Assembly (NCBI GenBank): GCA_937912045.1 | Contig: CALDPI010000085.1 | Span: 1-6,136 of the forward strand | Direction of reading: 5' to 3' | From: an uncultured Clostridia bacterium | GTDB lineage: Bacteria; Bacillota; Clostridia; Oscillospirales; Acutalibacteraceae | Length of the DNA stretch: 6,136 nt | Part shown: in pieces, positions 1 through 5,568 of the stretch | Layout: every line of letters begins with the position of its first letter | Numbering within the stretch: the stretch's first letter is position 1 | Notes under the pieces: generated by a model | Database searches by the model: none | What the model saw: the letters and a program-made list of their open reading frames with translations, nothing else | What the model was told of the DNA's origin: nothing | Program-made: the position numbers and the translations under genes

Positions 1-2
1 AA

Positions 3-158
3 GTGAGCGTAGGCACATACAAATGTAACAATTGCGGTCACGAAATTGTACCTACCTATACAGAGGCGTTGAACGCAATGCATATGGGAACAACTCGGTA
101 CTTGAAGTGTCCTAAATGCAACAAGCGCACCTGGTGCAAGAAGGTATTGAAAAAATAA
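3..158 (+). CDS. Small Cys4 zinc-ribbon protein (5' end may lie outside the window)
   Basis: The open frame reads into the window and ends at TAA 156-158. Taking the GTG at position 3 as start gives 51 residues, but only two bases precede it, so no ribosome site can be judged and the true start may lie upstream. The peptide carries two CxxC knuckles, C8-x2-C11 (CNNC) and C36-x2-C39 (CPKC), about 24 residues apart, and a basic tail containing TWCKK with a fifth cysteine, C45. This is the pattern of a small zinc ribbon. Short clostridial proteins with a final knuckle followed by K-R-(T/S)-W have this shape; their function is not known to me. A zinc-binding structural role is inferred. It could instead be the C-terminal ribbon of a longer protein. 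Tandem hairpins follow about 20 bases after the stop, closing the transcription unit. Confidence 0.7.
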   Translation: MSVGTYKCNNCGHEIVPTYTEALNAMHMGTTRYLKCPKCNKRTWCKKVLKK

Positions 159-178
159 TTTCTGGTTTTTGAATTGCT

Positions 179-204
179 TCACGCCGATATCTAAATCGGT
201 GTGA
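179..204 (+). other. RNA hairpin upstream of the terminator
   Basis: Inverted repeat with a 10-base-pair stem (179-188 pairing with 195-204, one G-T wobble) and a six-base loop. No T run follows, so it is not an intrinsic terminator by itself. It sits 20 bases after the zinc-ribbon stop and 6 bases before the terminator stem. It may protect the mRNA 3' end or be the first part of a two-stem terminator. Confidence 0.5.
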
Positions 205-210
205 GATGCC

Positions 211-250
211 AAAATCTCTTCGTTCCTTTTGGGACGGAGAGATTTTTCTT
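211..250 (+). terminator. Rho-independent terminator after the zinc-ribbon gene
   Basis: A 16-base-pair stem (211-226 with 231-246, including two G-T wobbles) closes on a TTTT loop. The 3' arm ends in a run of five T (243-247) followed by CTT. The position fits termination of the upstream gene before the promoter at 276. Confidence 0.85.
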
Positions 251-275
251 GTTGTGAGGGTAGTTTCTGTCATTA

Positions 276-304
276 TTGAAAATGCCTGCAAGACATGGTA
301 TAAT
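276..304 (+). promoter_or_regulatory. SigA-type promoter for the HAD phosphatase gene
   Basis: TTGAAA at 276-281 and a perfect TATAAT at 299-304 are separated by exactly 17 bases. TG at 296-297 makes an extended -10. The expected transcript start is near 311, leaving a leader of about 75 bases before the TTG start. The leader contains the heptamer GGACATA twice (341-347 and 351-357), ten bases apart. Confidence 0.8.
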
Positions 305-376
305 CTGCCTAGTAACTGAAACCGTATGTATTTAATTATAGGACATAAAAGGACATATGCTGGCAAAAATAAAAAC

Positions 377-380
377 GGAG
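377..380 (+). promoter_or_regulatory. Ribosome binding site supporting the TTG start
   Basis: GGAG lies seven bases before TTG at 388. This spacing decides for the TTG start, since no ATG lies nearby in frame and the HAD motif I begins only a few residues later. Confidence 0.75.
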
Positions 381-387
381 TGATATT

Positions 388-1206
388 TTGAAAAAGTTTG
401 AAGGATTGCTTTTCTGCACCGACCTTGACGGAACGCTTTTTCGCGATGACAAAACGGTGTCAAAAGAGAATCTTGCTGCGATAGAATATTTTAAAAGCGA
501 GGGTGGTCTTTTCACCTTTATAACGGGCAGAATTCCTATCACCGCAAAGCATATATACGATATCGTTCGTCCCAACGCTCCGTACGGCTGTATAAACGGC
601 GCCGCCATCTTTGACGCGCAAAAGGGAGAGTATCTTTACAAAACCTTTCTTTCCGAGGACGCGATTGAGCTTGTAAACTGTGTTAAAGCCGAAATGCCCG
701 ACGTGGCACTGCAGTTCAACACCGAAAAGACAGTGTATTTTAACAACGATAACGCAGCGATGGAGAAGTTTAGACGTGTGACGGGGTTGCCCTTTATCCC
801 CCGCCGCTTTGAAGATATTGCCGAGCCTGTGTTTAAGGTTGTTTTTGCCCACGAGGACGAGGCCCGAATTGAAAAGCTCAGTCAGCTTTTGTTCTCTCAT
901 CCCAAGGCGGATAATTTTGATTTCATCCGCTCTGAACGGCGACTGTATGAAATTTTGCCCAAGGGCGTGAGCAAGGGGTTGCTCCTTAAAAGGCTTTCGT
1001 CTCTACTTGGCATAGACGGGCGCAAAACCATTGCCGCAGGCGACTATAATAACGACGTTTCCATGATAAAAGCGGCAGGCGTTGGTTTTGCCGTTGCAAA
1101 CGCAGTTGCTGAGGCACGGGCCGTTGCCGATTACACAACCGTCAGCAACAACGACCACGCCATTGCGGCAATTATTGACGGACTTGATAAAGGGCTGTAC
1201 CTTTAA
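388..1206 (+). CDS. Cof-type HAD-IIB family hydrolase (sugar-phosphate or cofactor phosphatase)
   Basis: A 272-residue cytoplasmic protein of the haloacid dehalogenase superfamily, of normal length for the Cof/YidA group. All four HAD motifs are visible. Motif I is DLDGTLF, with nucleophile D12 and acid/base D14. Motif II is T46 in FITGR. Motif III is the lysine in KGVSKG (K193 or K196). Motif IV is GDYNND, with D219 and D223 binding Mg2+. The segment from about 82 to 190 is the C2B-type cap that sets substrate choice, and GVGFAVANA after motif IV is typical of the family. Family members hydrolyse phosphate esters such as sugar phosphates, pyridoxal phosphate or flavin precursors; the substrate cannot be read from sequence. 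TTG is the start, preceded by GGAG. The gene has its own promoter (276-304) and terminator, so it is probably monocistronic. Family assignment is firm, specific function is open. Confidence 0.93.
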   Translation: MKKFEGLLFCTDLDGTLFRDDKTVSKENLAAIEYFKSEGGLFTFITGRIPITAKHIYDIVRPNAPYGCINGAAIFDAQKGEYLYKTFLSEDAIELVNCVKAEMPDVALQFNTEKTVYFNNDNAAMEKFRRVTGLPFIPRRFEDIAEPVFKVVFAHEDEARIEKLSQLLFSHPKADNFDFIRSERRLYEILPKGVSKGLLLKRLSSLLGIDGRKTIAAGDYNNDVSMIKAAGVGFAVANAVAEARAVADYTTVSNNDHAIAAIIDGLDKGLYL

Positions 1207-1218
1207 TTATCCGCAACA

Positions 1219-1250
1219 AAAAAAGAACCATCAAAAGATGGTTCTTTTTT
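1219..1250. terminator. Bidirectional terminator between convergent genes
   Basis: A perfect 14-base-pair stem, 1219-1232 with 1237-1250, closes on an AAAA loop. The arms end in six A on one side and six T on the other, so it can end transcription from the HAD gene on the plus strand and from the convergent gene on the minus strand, whose stop lies at 1266-1268. Confidence 0.9.
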
Positions 1251-1265
1251 ATATTCAAGGGCAAA

Positions 1266-1805
1266 TTAAGAGATTATGTCGCAGTTGCCGTTAAAGCCGT
1301 CTGTCGAGCAGCCCAGCCGCATAACAAAGTTTGCATCAACTTCCACAACGACAGAGGAAAGCTGACCTTTTCCTACACCTGCTTCGTACACCGCACTTGA
1401 CAAAGCGCTACCCTGACTAAGCGAGGACATAGCGCTTTCCGCCGCCATGGCAGCCTTGCTTTTTGAGCGATATGTAATTTGACATTTACCTATCCTTAAC
1501 GGGATGAAAAACTGAGGTGAAGCTTTTTTGAAATTGAGTTCGATGGTTTCTTTCCTGCCTGTTTCGCATTCAATATCAAGCCAGCCACATTTGCCGTCGT
1601 CCAAAAGGGAGCCGCTTTTCATATATTCCACCGAAATATACGGACTGTCTTTGGGGGCAACGCTCGGATAATGGGACGGTTTTTTTGATTTGTTCGCAAG
1701 CTTTTTGATGAGTAAAATCGGAACGATGATTACAAGTGCGAATAAAAGAAGCACCGCTATAATCAATATGATTTTGCGCAGTTCGCCTATGTTTATTACG
1801 CTCAT
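1266..1805 (-). CDS. Membrane-anchored protein of unknown function, 179 aa
   Basis: I do not recognise the family. The ATG at 1805 is chosen over an in-frame ATG at 1877 because a strong GGAGGAG (1811-1817) sits five bases upstream and the upstream 24 residues look non-coding. One hydrophobic segment (residues 12-33, rich in I, L and V) is followed by a very basic stretch (KKLANKSKK), so by the positive-inside rule the C-terminal domain should face the cytoplasm. That domain (about 55-179) alternates hydrophobic and polar residues like a beta-sandwich, broken by an Ala/Ser-rich, probably helical or flexible stretch (117-140). It has five cysteines: C73, C80, C108, C166 and C175. No catalytic motif is visible. 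The gene stands alone, convergent with the HAD gene and divergent from the membrane-protein operon at 2004. A role in envelope or signalling is only a guess. Confidence 0.75.
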   Translation of the reverse strand: MSVINIGELRKIILIIAVLLLFALVIIVPILLIKKLANKSKKPSHYPSVAPKDSPYISVEYMKSGSLLDDGKCGWLDIECETGRKETIELNFKKASPQFFIPLRIGKCQITYRSKSKAAMAAESAMSSLSQGSALSSAVYEAGVGKGQLSSVVVEVDANFVMRLGCSTDGFNGNCDIIS

Positions 1806-1810
1806 TTTTT

Positions 1811-1817
1811 CTCCTCC
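1811..1817 (-). promoter_or_regulatory. Strong ribosome binding site deciding the start of the minus-strand gene
   Basis: On the minus strand this reads GGAGGAG, five bases before the ATG at 1805. No comparable site precedes the in-frame ATG at 1877, so the shorter protein is preferred. Confidence 0.85.
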
Positions 1818-1850
1818 AAAAATTAAATTTTTTGCATGGGTCAAGTTCAT

Positions 1851-1877
1851 ATTATCACAGTTCCCAAGCAAAGACAA
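1851..1877 (-). promoter_or_regulatory. Possible promoter for the minus-strand gene
   Basis: On the minus strand, GATAAT (1851-1856) matches the -10 consensus at five of six bases and is preceded by TGT, an extended -10. A poor -35 candidate, TTGTCT (1872-1877), lies at a short 15-base spacing. The position would give a leader of about 40 bases, which suits the gene. It lies about 100 bases from the divergent promoter at 1938. Confidence 0.35.
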
Positions 1878-1937
1878 GGCTTTTTATCGGCACCTTACCA
1901 AACAGCCCTTTCCTCAAAACAAATATACGGTTTTTGT

Positions 1938-1966
1938 TTGCCTTATTTTGAATGCTATGGTATAAT
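1938..1966 (+). promoter_or_regulatory. SigA-type promoter for the membrane protein / GH39 operon
   Basis: TTGCCT (1938-1943) and perfect TATAAT (1961-1966) lie 17 bases apart, with TG at 1958-1959 giving an extended -10. Expected start is near 1973. The core ATGGTATAAT is identical to that in the HAD promoter. Confidence 0.75.
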
Positions 1967-2003
1967 TTTATAAATATTGTTTCTGTGAGGGGACGGAACG
2001 AAT

Positions 2004-2975
2004 ATGGATGTTTTTAAAATTATTCTGAAAATCGTTTTGATTGGCGTTTGCGGTGTGGCCGTTTACTATATCGGCATTGCCTGCTCGTTTTTTTGGCTCG
2101 CTTCGGAGTGGGTCTGCTCAAAGCTTAAAAAGCTTATCCATAAAATCGGCTATCCCTTTGGGGTGCTTTGGAGGTTTATAACCACCAGAAAAGCTTCCCA
2201 AAGCTTTTTGAGCGGCGGCACGATTGAGCACTTTGCCAGGCGCCACCCGGTTTTAGGCACCGCAAAATCCATTCGCTTCTTTATTGTCGCGATTATCTTT
2301 ATTGCCGTTATGATAATAATTTCGCTCTTCCGTGGCAATTTTTCCGACCTTGTTGCCGACACCTTTTCAATGTTTCCGTTTGCCTTTGCTTTGCAAATTG
2401 TTAACGGCGATGCGGCCTTTTCCTTGGTCGGCGCCATAAACACAGGCTTTTCAGCAATGCTTATGGCGGCGTTTTTCCAGCTTTGCATGGGCAACTATGA
2501 ACGCATCGGCTACGAAAACTGGCTTGTATCCGTTGGTTATTACGTGGTCACCACCATCACAGGCTGCCTTTTGGGTCTTTTGCTGTGCGGTATGTGGGAC
2601 TGGGGCGCAACCACAGGCTTTGCCCTGTTTGACACACTCAAGGAAATTCTTTTGGGAACGGATGCATCCTTTATCGGAATAGTTAAAGCGGTGGGCTGTG
2701 CAATCGCACTTATAATGCTTATATACATAGGCGTTCTCCTCTTGCTCGTTGCAGTCCGCGAGTATATCGAGGCTTTTTGCTACGGCGCGTTGGGCTTTGT
2801 TTTGGTTGTTGTGGTAGCGCTGCTGTTAAACTTTGTGATTTCAAACGAGTTTTTGAATGGCACGTGGGGACAAATTATTGTTTTTGCAACCCTTTTTGTG
2901 AGCGTACTGTGTCTGGACTACATACGCGTTAACAAGGGCGACCTCTTCAGCGACGACAAAGCAAAGAGCAACTGA
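2004..2975 (+). CDS. Polytopic membrane protein of unknown function, 323 aa
   Basis: I do not recognise the family. Hydrophobic segments suggest about seven membrane spans, near residues 6-33, 91-109, 140-162, 173-197, 224-251, 258-280 and 288-306. Between the first two lies a basic, largely polar stretch (about 38-90, with KLKKLIHK and FARRHP) that should be cytoplasmic and could be a small docking region. There is no ABC, MFS, sensor-kinase or permease signature that I can identify, and the C-terminus is short and charged (FSDDKAKSN). ATG at 2004 follows GTGAGGGG at 1985-1992, an 11-base spacing slightly long but acceptable. The stop is 20 bases before the ATG of the GH39-like gene, with no terminator between, so the two are likely co-transcribed from the promoter at 1938. 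That pairing hints at carbohydrate handling, for example uptake or export of a saccharide, but nothing in the protein itself shows it. Confidence 0.8.
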   Translation: MDVFKIILKIVLIGVCGVAVYYIGIACSFFWLASEWVCSKLKKLIHKIGYPFGVLWRFITTRKASQSFLSGGTIEHFARRHPVLGTAKSIRFFIVAIIFIAVMIIISLFRGNFSDLVADTFSMFPFAFALQIVNGDAAFSLVGAINTGFSAMLMAAFFQLCMGNYERIGYENWLVSVGYYVVTTITGCLLGLLLCGMWDWGATTGFALFDTLKEILLGTDASFIGIVKAVGCAIALIMLIYIGVLLLLVAVREYIEAFCYGALGFVLVVVVALLLNFVISNEFLNGTWGQIIVFATLFVSVLCLDYIRVNKGDLFSDDKAKSN

Positions 2976-2995
2976 AGTTTTTCGGAGGGTTTTAT

Positions 2996-4342
2996 ATGTC
3001 AAAATTAACGGTTGATTTTTCAAAGTCCGACGGCCGCATCAAGCCAATGCACGCCACAAACAACGGACCTCGAAAGGGCGTTGGCTTTGGCGGCCAGAAG
3101 ACAAACGGCTTTGACGCGTGGCGTTCTGCGGGAATTCCGTACGTCCGAACGCACGATTCTTCCTTTTGCTCTATATACGGCGGCGAGCACACCGTTGACG
3201 TTCACGCCGTTTTTCCTGATTTTTCGGCCGACGCGAACAGCCCTCTGTCTTACGATTTCGCCGTTACCGACAATTATCTTAAACAGATTACCGACTGCGG
3301 CTCTGCCGTTTTTTACAGACTCGGAAGCAAGATTGAGCACGAGGTTAAAAAGTATAACACTCTGCCGCCCCGCGACTTTAAAAAATGGGCACAAATCTGC
3401 GAGCATATAATTCGCCACTATACAGAGGGCTGGGCAGACGGATTTTTCTATAATATTGAATATTGGGAAATCTGGAACGAGCCCGACCTGGACCCCGAGG
3501 GCGCCGAAAACAAACGCACCTGGGGCGGCACAGATGCCGAATTTTATGAGTTTTACGAGGTTGCCGCAACACACCTGAAGTCCTGCTTCCCCCACCTCAA
3601 AATCGGTGGTCCTGCATCGGCTTACAGAGAAAAGTGGATTGAGGGCTTTTTGACACACCTGACGCGCAAAGAAAAATGCGTTCCGCTTGACTTTTTCTCC
3701 TGGCATTGCTACGGCAGCACAACCGAAAAAATGCTTGACAGGGCCAAAAGGGTGCGCGACACGCTTAATAAATACGGCTACCACTCGACCGAAAGTATCC
3801 TAAACGAATGGAACTACATAAAAAGCTGGGACGAGTTTATTTACAGCGTCAGACAGATTTTATCCATAAAGGGTGCCGCATTTTCTTCCGCCTGTATGTG
3901 CGGCTGTCAGAACGACTCCACCGTTGATATGCTGATGTATTACGACGCGCGCCCCTCTTCTTATAACGGCCTTTTCGATTTTCACACCAACGAAAAATTA
4001 AAGGGCTATTACCCCTTTAAAATGTTTAACGTTCTTTATTCCCTGGGCGGCGCCTGCCGCTGTGACACCGACGCGCAGAATATCTATGCCGCGGCCGCAA
4101 AGGGACAGGACGGCACCGCGGTTATGATAAGCTATTACATCGACGACGACACCTGCACTGAAAAATGCGACCTGACGCTCAACTTTTTAGCGGGCGATGA
4201 CCGTTACGAATGCCTGCTGCTTGATGCCACGCACGACGCAGAGCCTGTCGGCACGGTGGAAAACGGTGGATGCATCACGCTGGCGCCCAACACCGTTTGT
4301 CTTTTAATATGTAAAAGCGCCTCTGAAAAAACAGAACTTTAA
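2996..4342 (+). CDS. GH39-like cytoplasmic glycoside hydrolase (beta-xylosidase/iduronidase family)
   Basis: A 448-residue clan GH-A retaining glycosidase. The (beta/alpha)8 barrel covers about residues 40-345. The IPYVRTHD segment (47-54) matches the family's early strand. YWEIWNEPDL carries the acid/base E162 after the invariant asparagine. FFSWHCYG (233-240) gives the substrate-binding histidine strand, and ILNEWN carries the nucleophile E271. Positions are close to the E160 and E277 known for the clostridial GH39 xylosidase XynB of Thermoanaerobacterium. GLFDF and YYPFKMFN follow, as in that enzyme, then a C-terminal beta-sandwich (about 362-440). There is no signal peptide, so it should act inside the cell on imported oligosaccharides or glycosides. 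The linkage (xyloside, glucoside, iduronide or other) cannot be told. GGAGGG (2984-2989) lies six bases before ATG, and the gene closes an operon with the upstream membrane protein. GH-A fold and catalysis are firm, GH39 membership likely. Confidence 0.87.
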   Translation: MSKLTVDFSKSDGRIKPMHATNNGPRKGVGFGGQKTNGFDAWRSAGIPYVRTHDSSFCSIYGGEHTVDVHAVFPDFSADANSPLSYDFAVTDNYLKQITDCGSAVFYRLGSKIEHEVKKYNTLPPRDFKKWAQICEHIIRHYTEGWADGFFYNIEYWEIWNEPDLDPEGAENKRTWGGTDAEFYEFYEVAATHLKSCFPHLKIGGPASAYREKWIEGFLTHLTRKEKCVPLDFFSWHCYGSTTEKMLDRAKRVRDTLNKYGYHSTESILNEWNYIKSWDEFIYSVRQILSIKGAAFSSACMCGCQNDSTVDMLMYYDARPSSYNGLFDFHTNEKLKGYYPFKMFNVLYSLGGACRCDTDAQNIYAAAAKGQDGTAVMISYYIDDDTCTEKCDLTLNFLAGDDRYECLLLDATHDAEPVGTVENGGCITLAPNTVCLLICKSASEKTEL

Positions 4343-4346
4343 CAGC

Positions 4347-4380
4347 AAAAACACACGCAGAACCGCCGCGTGTGTTTTTT
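4347..4380 (+). terminator. Rho-independent terminator after the GH39-like gene
   Basis: A 12-base-pair stem (4347-4358 with 4368-4379) encloses a nine-base loop and runs into seven consecutive T (4375-4381). It lies four bases after the stop codon and separates this operon from the rnf-like genes. Confidence 0.88.
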
Positions 4381-4383
4381 TGC

Positions 4384-4412
4384 TTGTAATTTCTTCCAAA
4401 ATATAGTATTAT
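4384..4412 (+). promoter_or_regulatory. Promoter of the rnf-like operon
   Basis: TTGTAA (4384-4389) and TATTAT (4407-4412) are 17 bases apart, four and five of six matches to consensus. The predicted transcript start is near 4419, giving a leader of about 35 bases. The -35 lies immediately after the terminator of the upstream operon, which shows that rnfD is the first gene of its unit. Confidence 0.65.
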
Positions 4413-4454
4413 ATAAAAGTAACAAAATTGTAACCTTGAGAGGTGTTATAAAAT

Positions 4455-5366
4455 ATGTCGCTTAAAGGCTTTCTCTCAGGCGGTCGCAGAGGGCGTGTTT
4501 CGACCTTTGACGATATGCTTGATGTTCTGCTGGCGCTTATGCCGTCGGCCATTGCAGGCGTGCTGTTTTTCGGCTTTCGCGCGGCACTTTTGCTTTTGTG
4601 CTGTGTGGTGGCCGCCACACTTGCCGAATGTGGCTGCTCGCTCTTGTTGCCAAAGTGCGCAAATATAAAGGACCTTTCTGCCGTCGTTACGGGACTGCTT
4701 GTCGGAATGTGTATGCCCTCACGTATGCCGCTGCTTGTGGCGGTGCTGTGTGCGGTTGCCGCAACGATTATTCCGCGTGTGTTCTTTGGCGGCCACGGCT
4801 GTGAGATTGTAAACCCAGCCGCCTTTGGCGCTATCCTTTCTGCCGTTTCGTTCCCGACACTTATTTCCAATTTTTCGGATGCGTTTTCGGGACTTTCCAC
4901 CATATCCACACCGCTAAATTCGCCTGCCGGCACCTTTACCCCTTCACAGCTTTTGTTTGGTGCGCACGGTGGCGCAATCGGTGAGGTTGGCTCGCTCTTT
5001 TTAATTCTCGGCGGTGCATATCTTATATTCCGCCGCGTAATATCCCCTGCCATTCCCCTGGCAGCGATTGTCGCATCGGCCCTGGCGGCGCTCGTCCTTG
5101 GGGAGAGTGTTGCTGTGACGGTTTTTGGCGGTGGCCTTTTGCTTGGCACCATATTTATGGCAACGGCGCGCACCACAAGCCCCGAAAGCCTGTCAGGACA
5201 GCTTGCCTTCGGCGCGTTTATCGGCATTCTCACAGTGGTGCTGCGCAGGTTTGGCACCTTTGACGAGGGCGTATATTTTGCAATCTGCGCCGCTTGTCTG
5301 TTCCGTCCGCTTTTCAGCGCCATTCCCGAAATACAGATAGGAGGCGGCAAAAATGAAAATGCCTGA
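4455..5366 (+). CDS. rnfD: RnfD/NqrB-family membrane subunit of a divergent Rnf-type complex
   Basis: A 303-residue polytopic protein matching RnfD along its length. Rnf couples ferredoxin:NAD oxidoreduction to ion movement, and RnfD is a membrane subunit with covalent FMN. Family landmarks in order: IKDLSAVVTGLLVG (71-84), FGGHGC...VNPAAFG (111-125), STISTPL (148-154) with T152 where the FMN-threonine lies, GEVGSLFLILGGAYL (176-190) then IPLA, LLLGTIFMAT (228-237), and GQLAFGAFIGILTVVLRRFG followed by DEGVYFAI (248-277). Eight to ten spans are expected. Two conserved spots differ: GGLGxNxFNP is GGHGCEIVNP, and the usual TDPVT or TDYVT is TARTT, losing the aspartate. A GAGAGGTG sequence at 4438-4445 precedes ATG by about ten bases. 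The gene opens its operon and overlaps the next by 14 bases. No rnfC lies upstream, although clostridial operons usually start with it. Homology is firm, electron-transfer activity uncertain. Confidence 0.88.
   Translation: MSLKGFLSGGRRGRVSTFDDMLDVLLALMPSAIAGVLFFGFRAALLLLCCVVAATLAECGCSLLLPKCANIKDLSAVVTGLLVGMCMPSRMPLLVAVLCAVAATIIPRVFFGGHGCEIVNPAAFGAILSAVSFPTLISNFSDAFSGLSTISTPLNSPAGTFTPSQLLFGAHGGAIGEVGSLFLILGGAYLIFRRVISPAIPLAAIVASALAALVLGESVAVTVFGGGLLLGTIFMATARTTSPESLSGQLAFGAFIGILTVVLRRFGTFDEGVYFAICAACLFRPLFSAIPEIQIGGGKNENA
5339..5344 (+). promoter_or_regulatory. Shine-Dalgarno for the 71-residue membrane peptide, inside rnfD
   Basis: A perfect AGGAGG lies within the 3' end of the rnfD coding region, eight bases before the ATG at 5353. 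It shows that the short overlapping gene is truly translated. Confidence 0.85.
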
Positions 5367-5568
5367 TTTTTCTAAATTTCCGCAAAGTGTATGGCACTCG
5401 CTCACCGCTGTGGTTGCGGCGCTTTTGGCGGCAGTGCTCTTAATTTTGGGTGTGAGTGCGCTTAAATATCAGCCACGGAAAGAGGACAAGGCGCCCACCT
5501 CGTCCGAAGCATCTGCCGGCGCGATAGAGGCAGAAAAAAACAAGGTTGAAAGCGAGGGTGCAAAATAA
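5353..5568 (+). CDS. 71-aa single-pass membrane peptide in the rnfG position
   Basis: A short protein with one membrane span (about residues 17-37, rich in A, V and L) after a polar N-terminus, then a basic patch (KYQPRKEDK) and a hydrophilic, Ala/Ser/Glu-rich tail to residue 71, probably disordered or helical. AGGAGG eight bases upstream and tight coupling (14-base overlap with rnfD, TAATG overlap with the next gene) make it a real gene. In clostridial rnfCDGEAB operons this slot holds rnfG, whose product has one N-terminal span and a large extracytoplasmic domain binding covalent FMN at a S/T-GATxTS-type motif, about 190 residues in all. Here the anchor remains but the FMN domain and motif are absent, and the next gene starts directly at the stop, leaving no room for a frameshifted remainder. 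It is either a reduced RnfG or an unrelated accessory peptide; the position favours the first, sequence alone cannot prove it. Confidence 0.75.
   Translation: MKMPDFSKFPQSVWHSLTAVVAALLAAVLLILGVSALKYQPRKEDKAPTSSEASAGAIEAEKNKVESEGAK
5554..5560 (+). promoter_or_regulatory. Ribosome binding site for the RnfE-like gene
   Basis: GAGGGTG lies seven bases before the ATG at 5568, inside the end of the 71-residue gene. The start overlaps the preceding stop as TAATG, a sign of translational coupling. Confidence 0.65.

Noticed and set aside
203..218. An alternative stem GAGAT/ATCTC linking the two tandem hairpins, as an attenuator switch.
   Set aside because: It has only five base pairs against 10 and 16 in the competing stems, and there is no leader peptide or aptamer-like conserved structure around it.
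1806..1877. A longer form of the minus-strand protein starting at 1877.
   Set aside because: The GGAGGAG at 1811-1817 is placed ideally for the ATG at 1805, and the likely -10 element lies inside the extra segment.
3020..3784. A 254-codon minus-strand frame inside the GH39-like gene.
   Set aside because: The plus-strand protein has both catalytic motifs across this region; the antisense frame shows no recognisable feature.
4409..5350. A 313-codon open frame on the minus strand across rnfD.
   Set aside because: It is the antisense shadow of a gene with clear RnfD homology; the translation is Pro/Ser/Lys-rich with no domain and no ribosome site.
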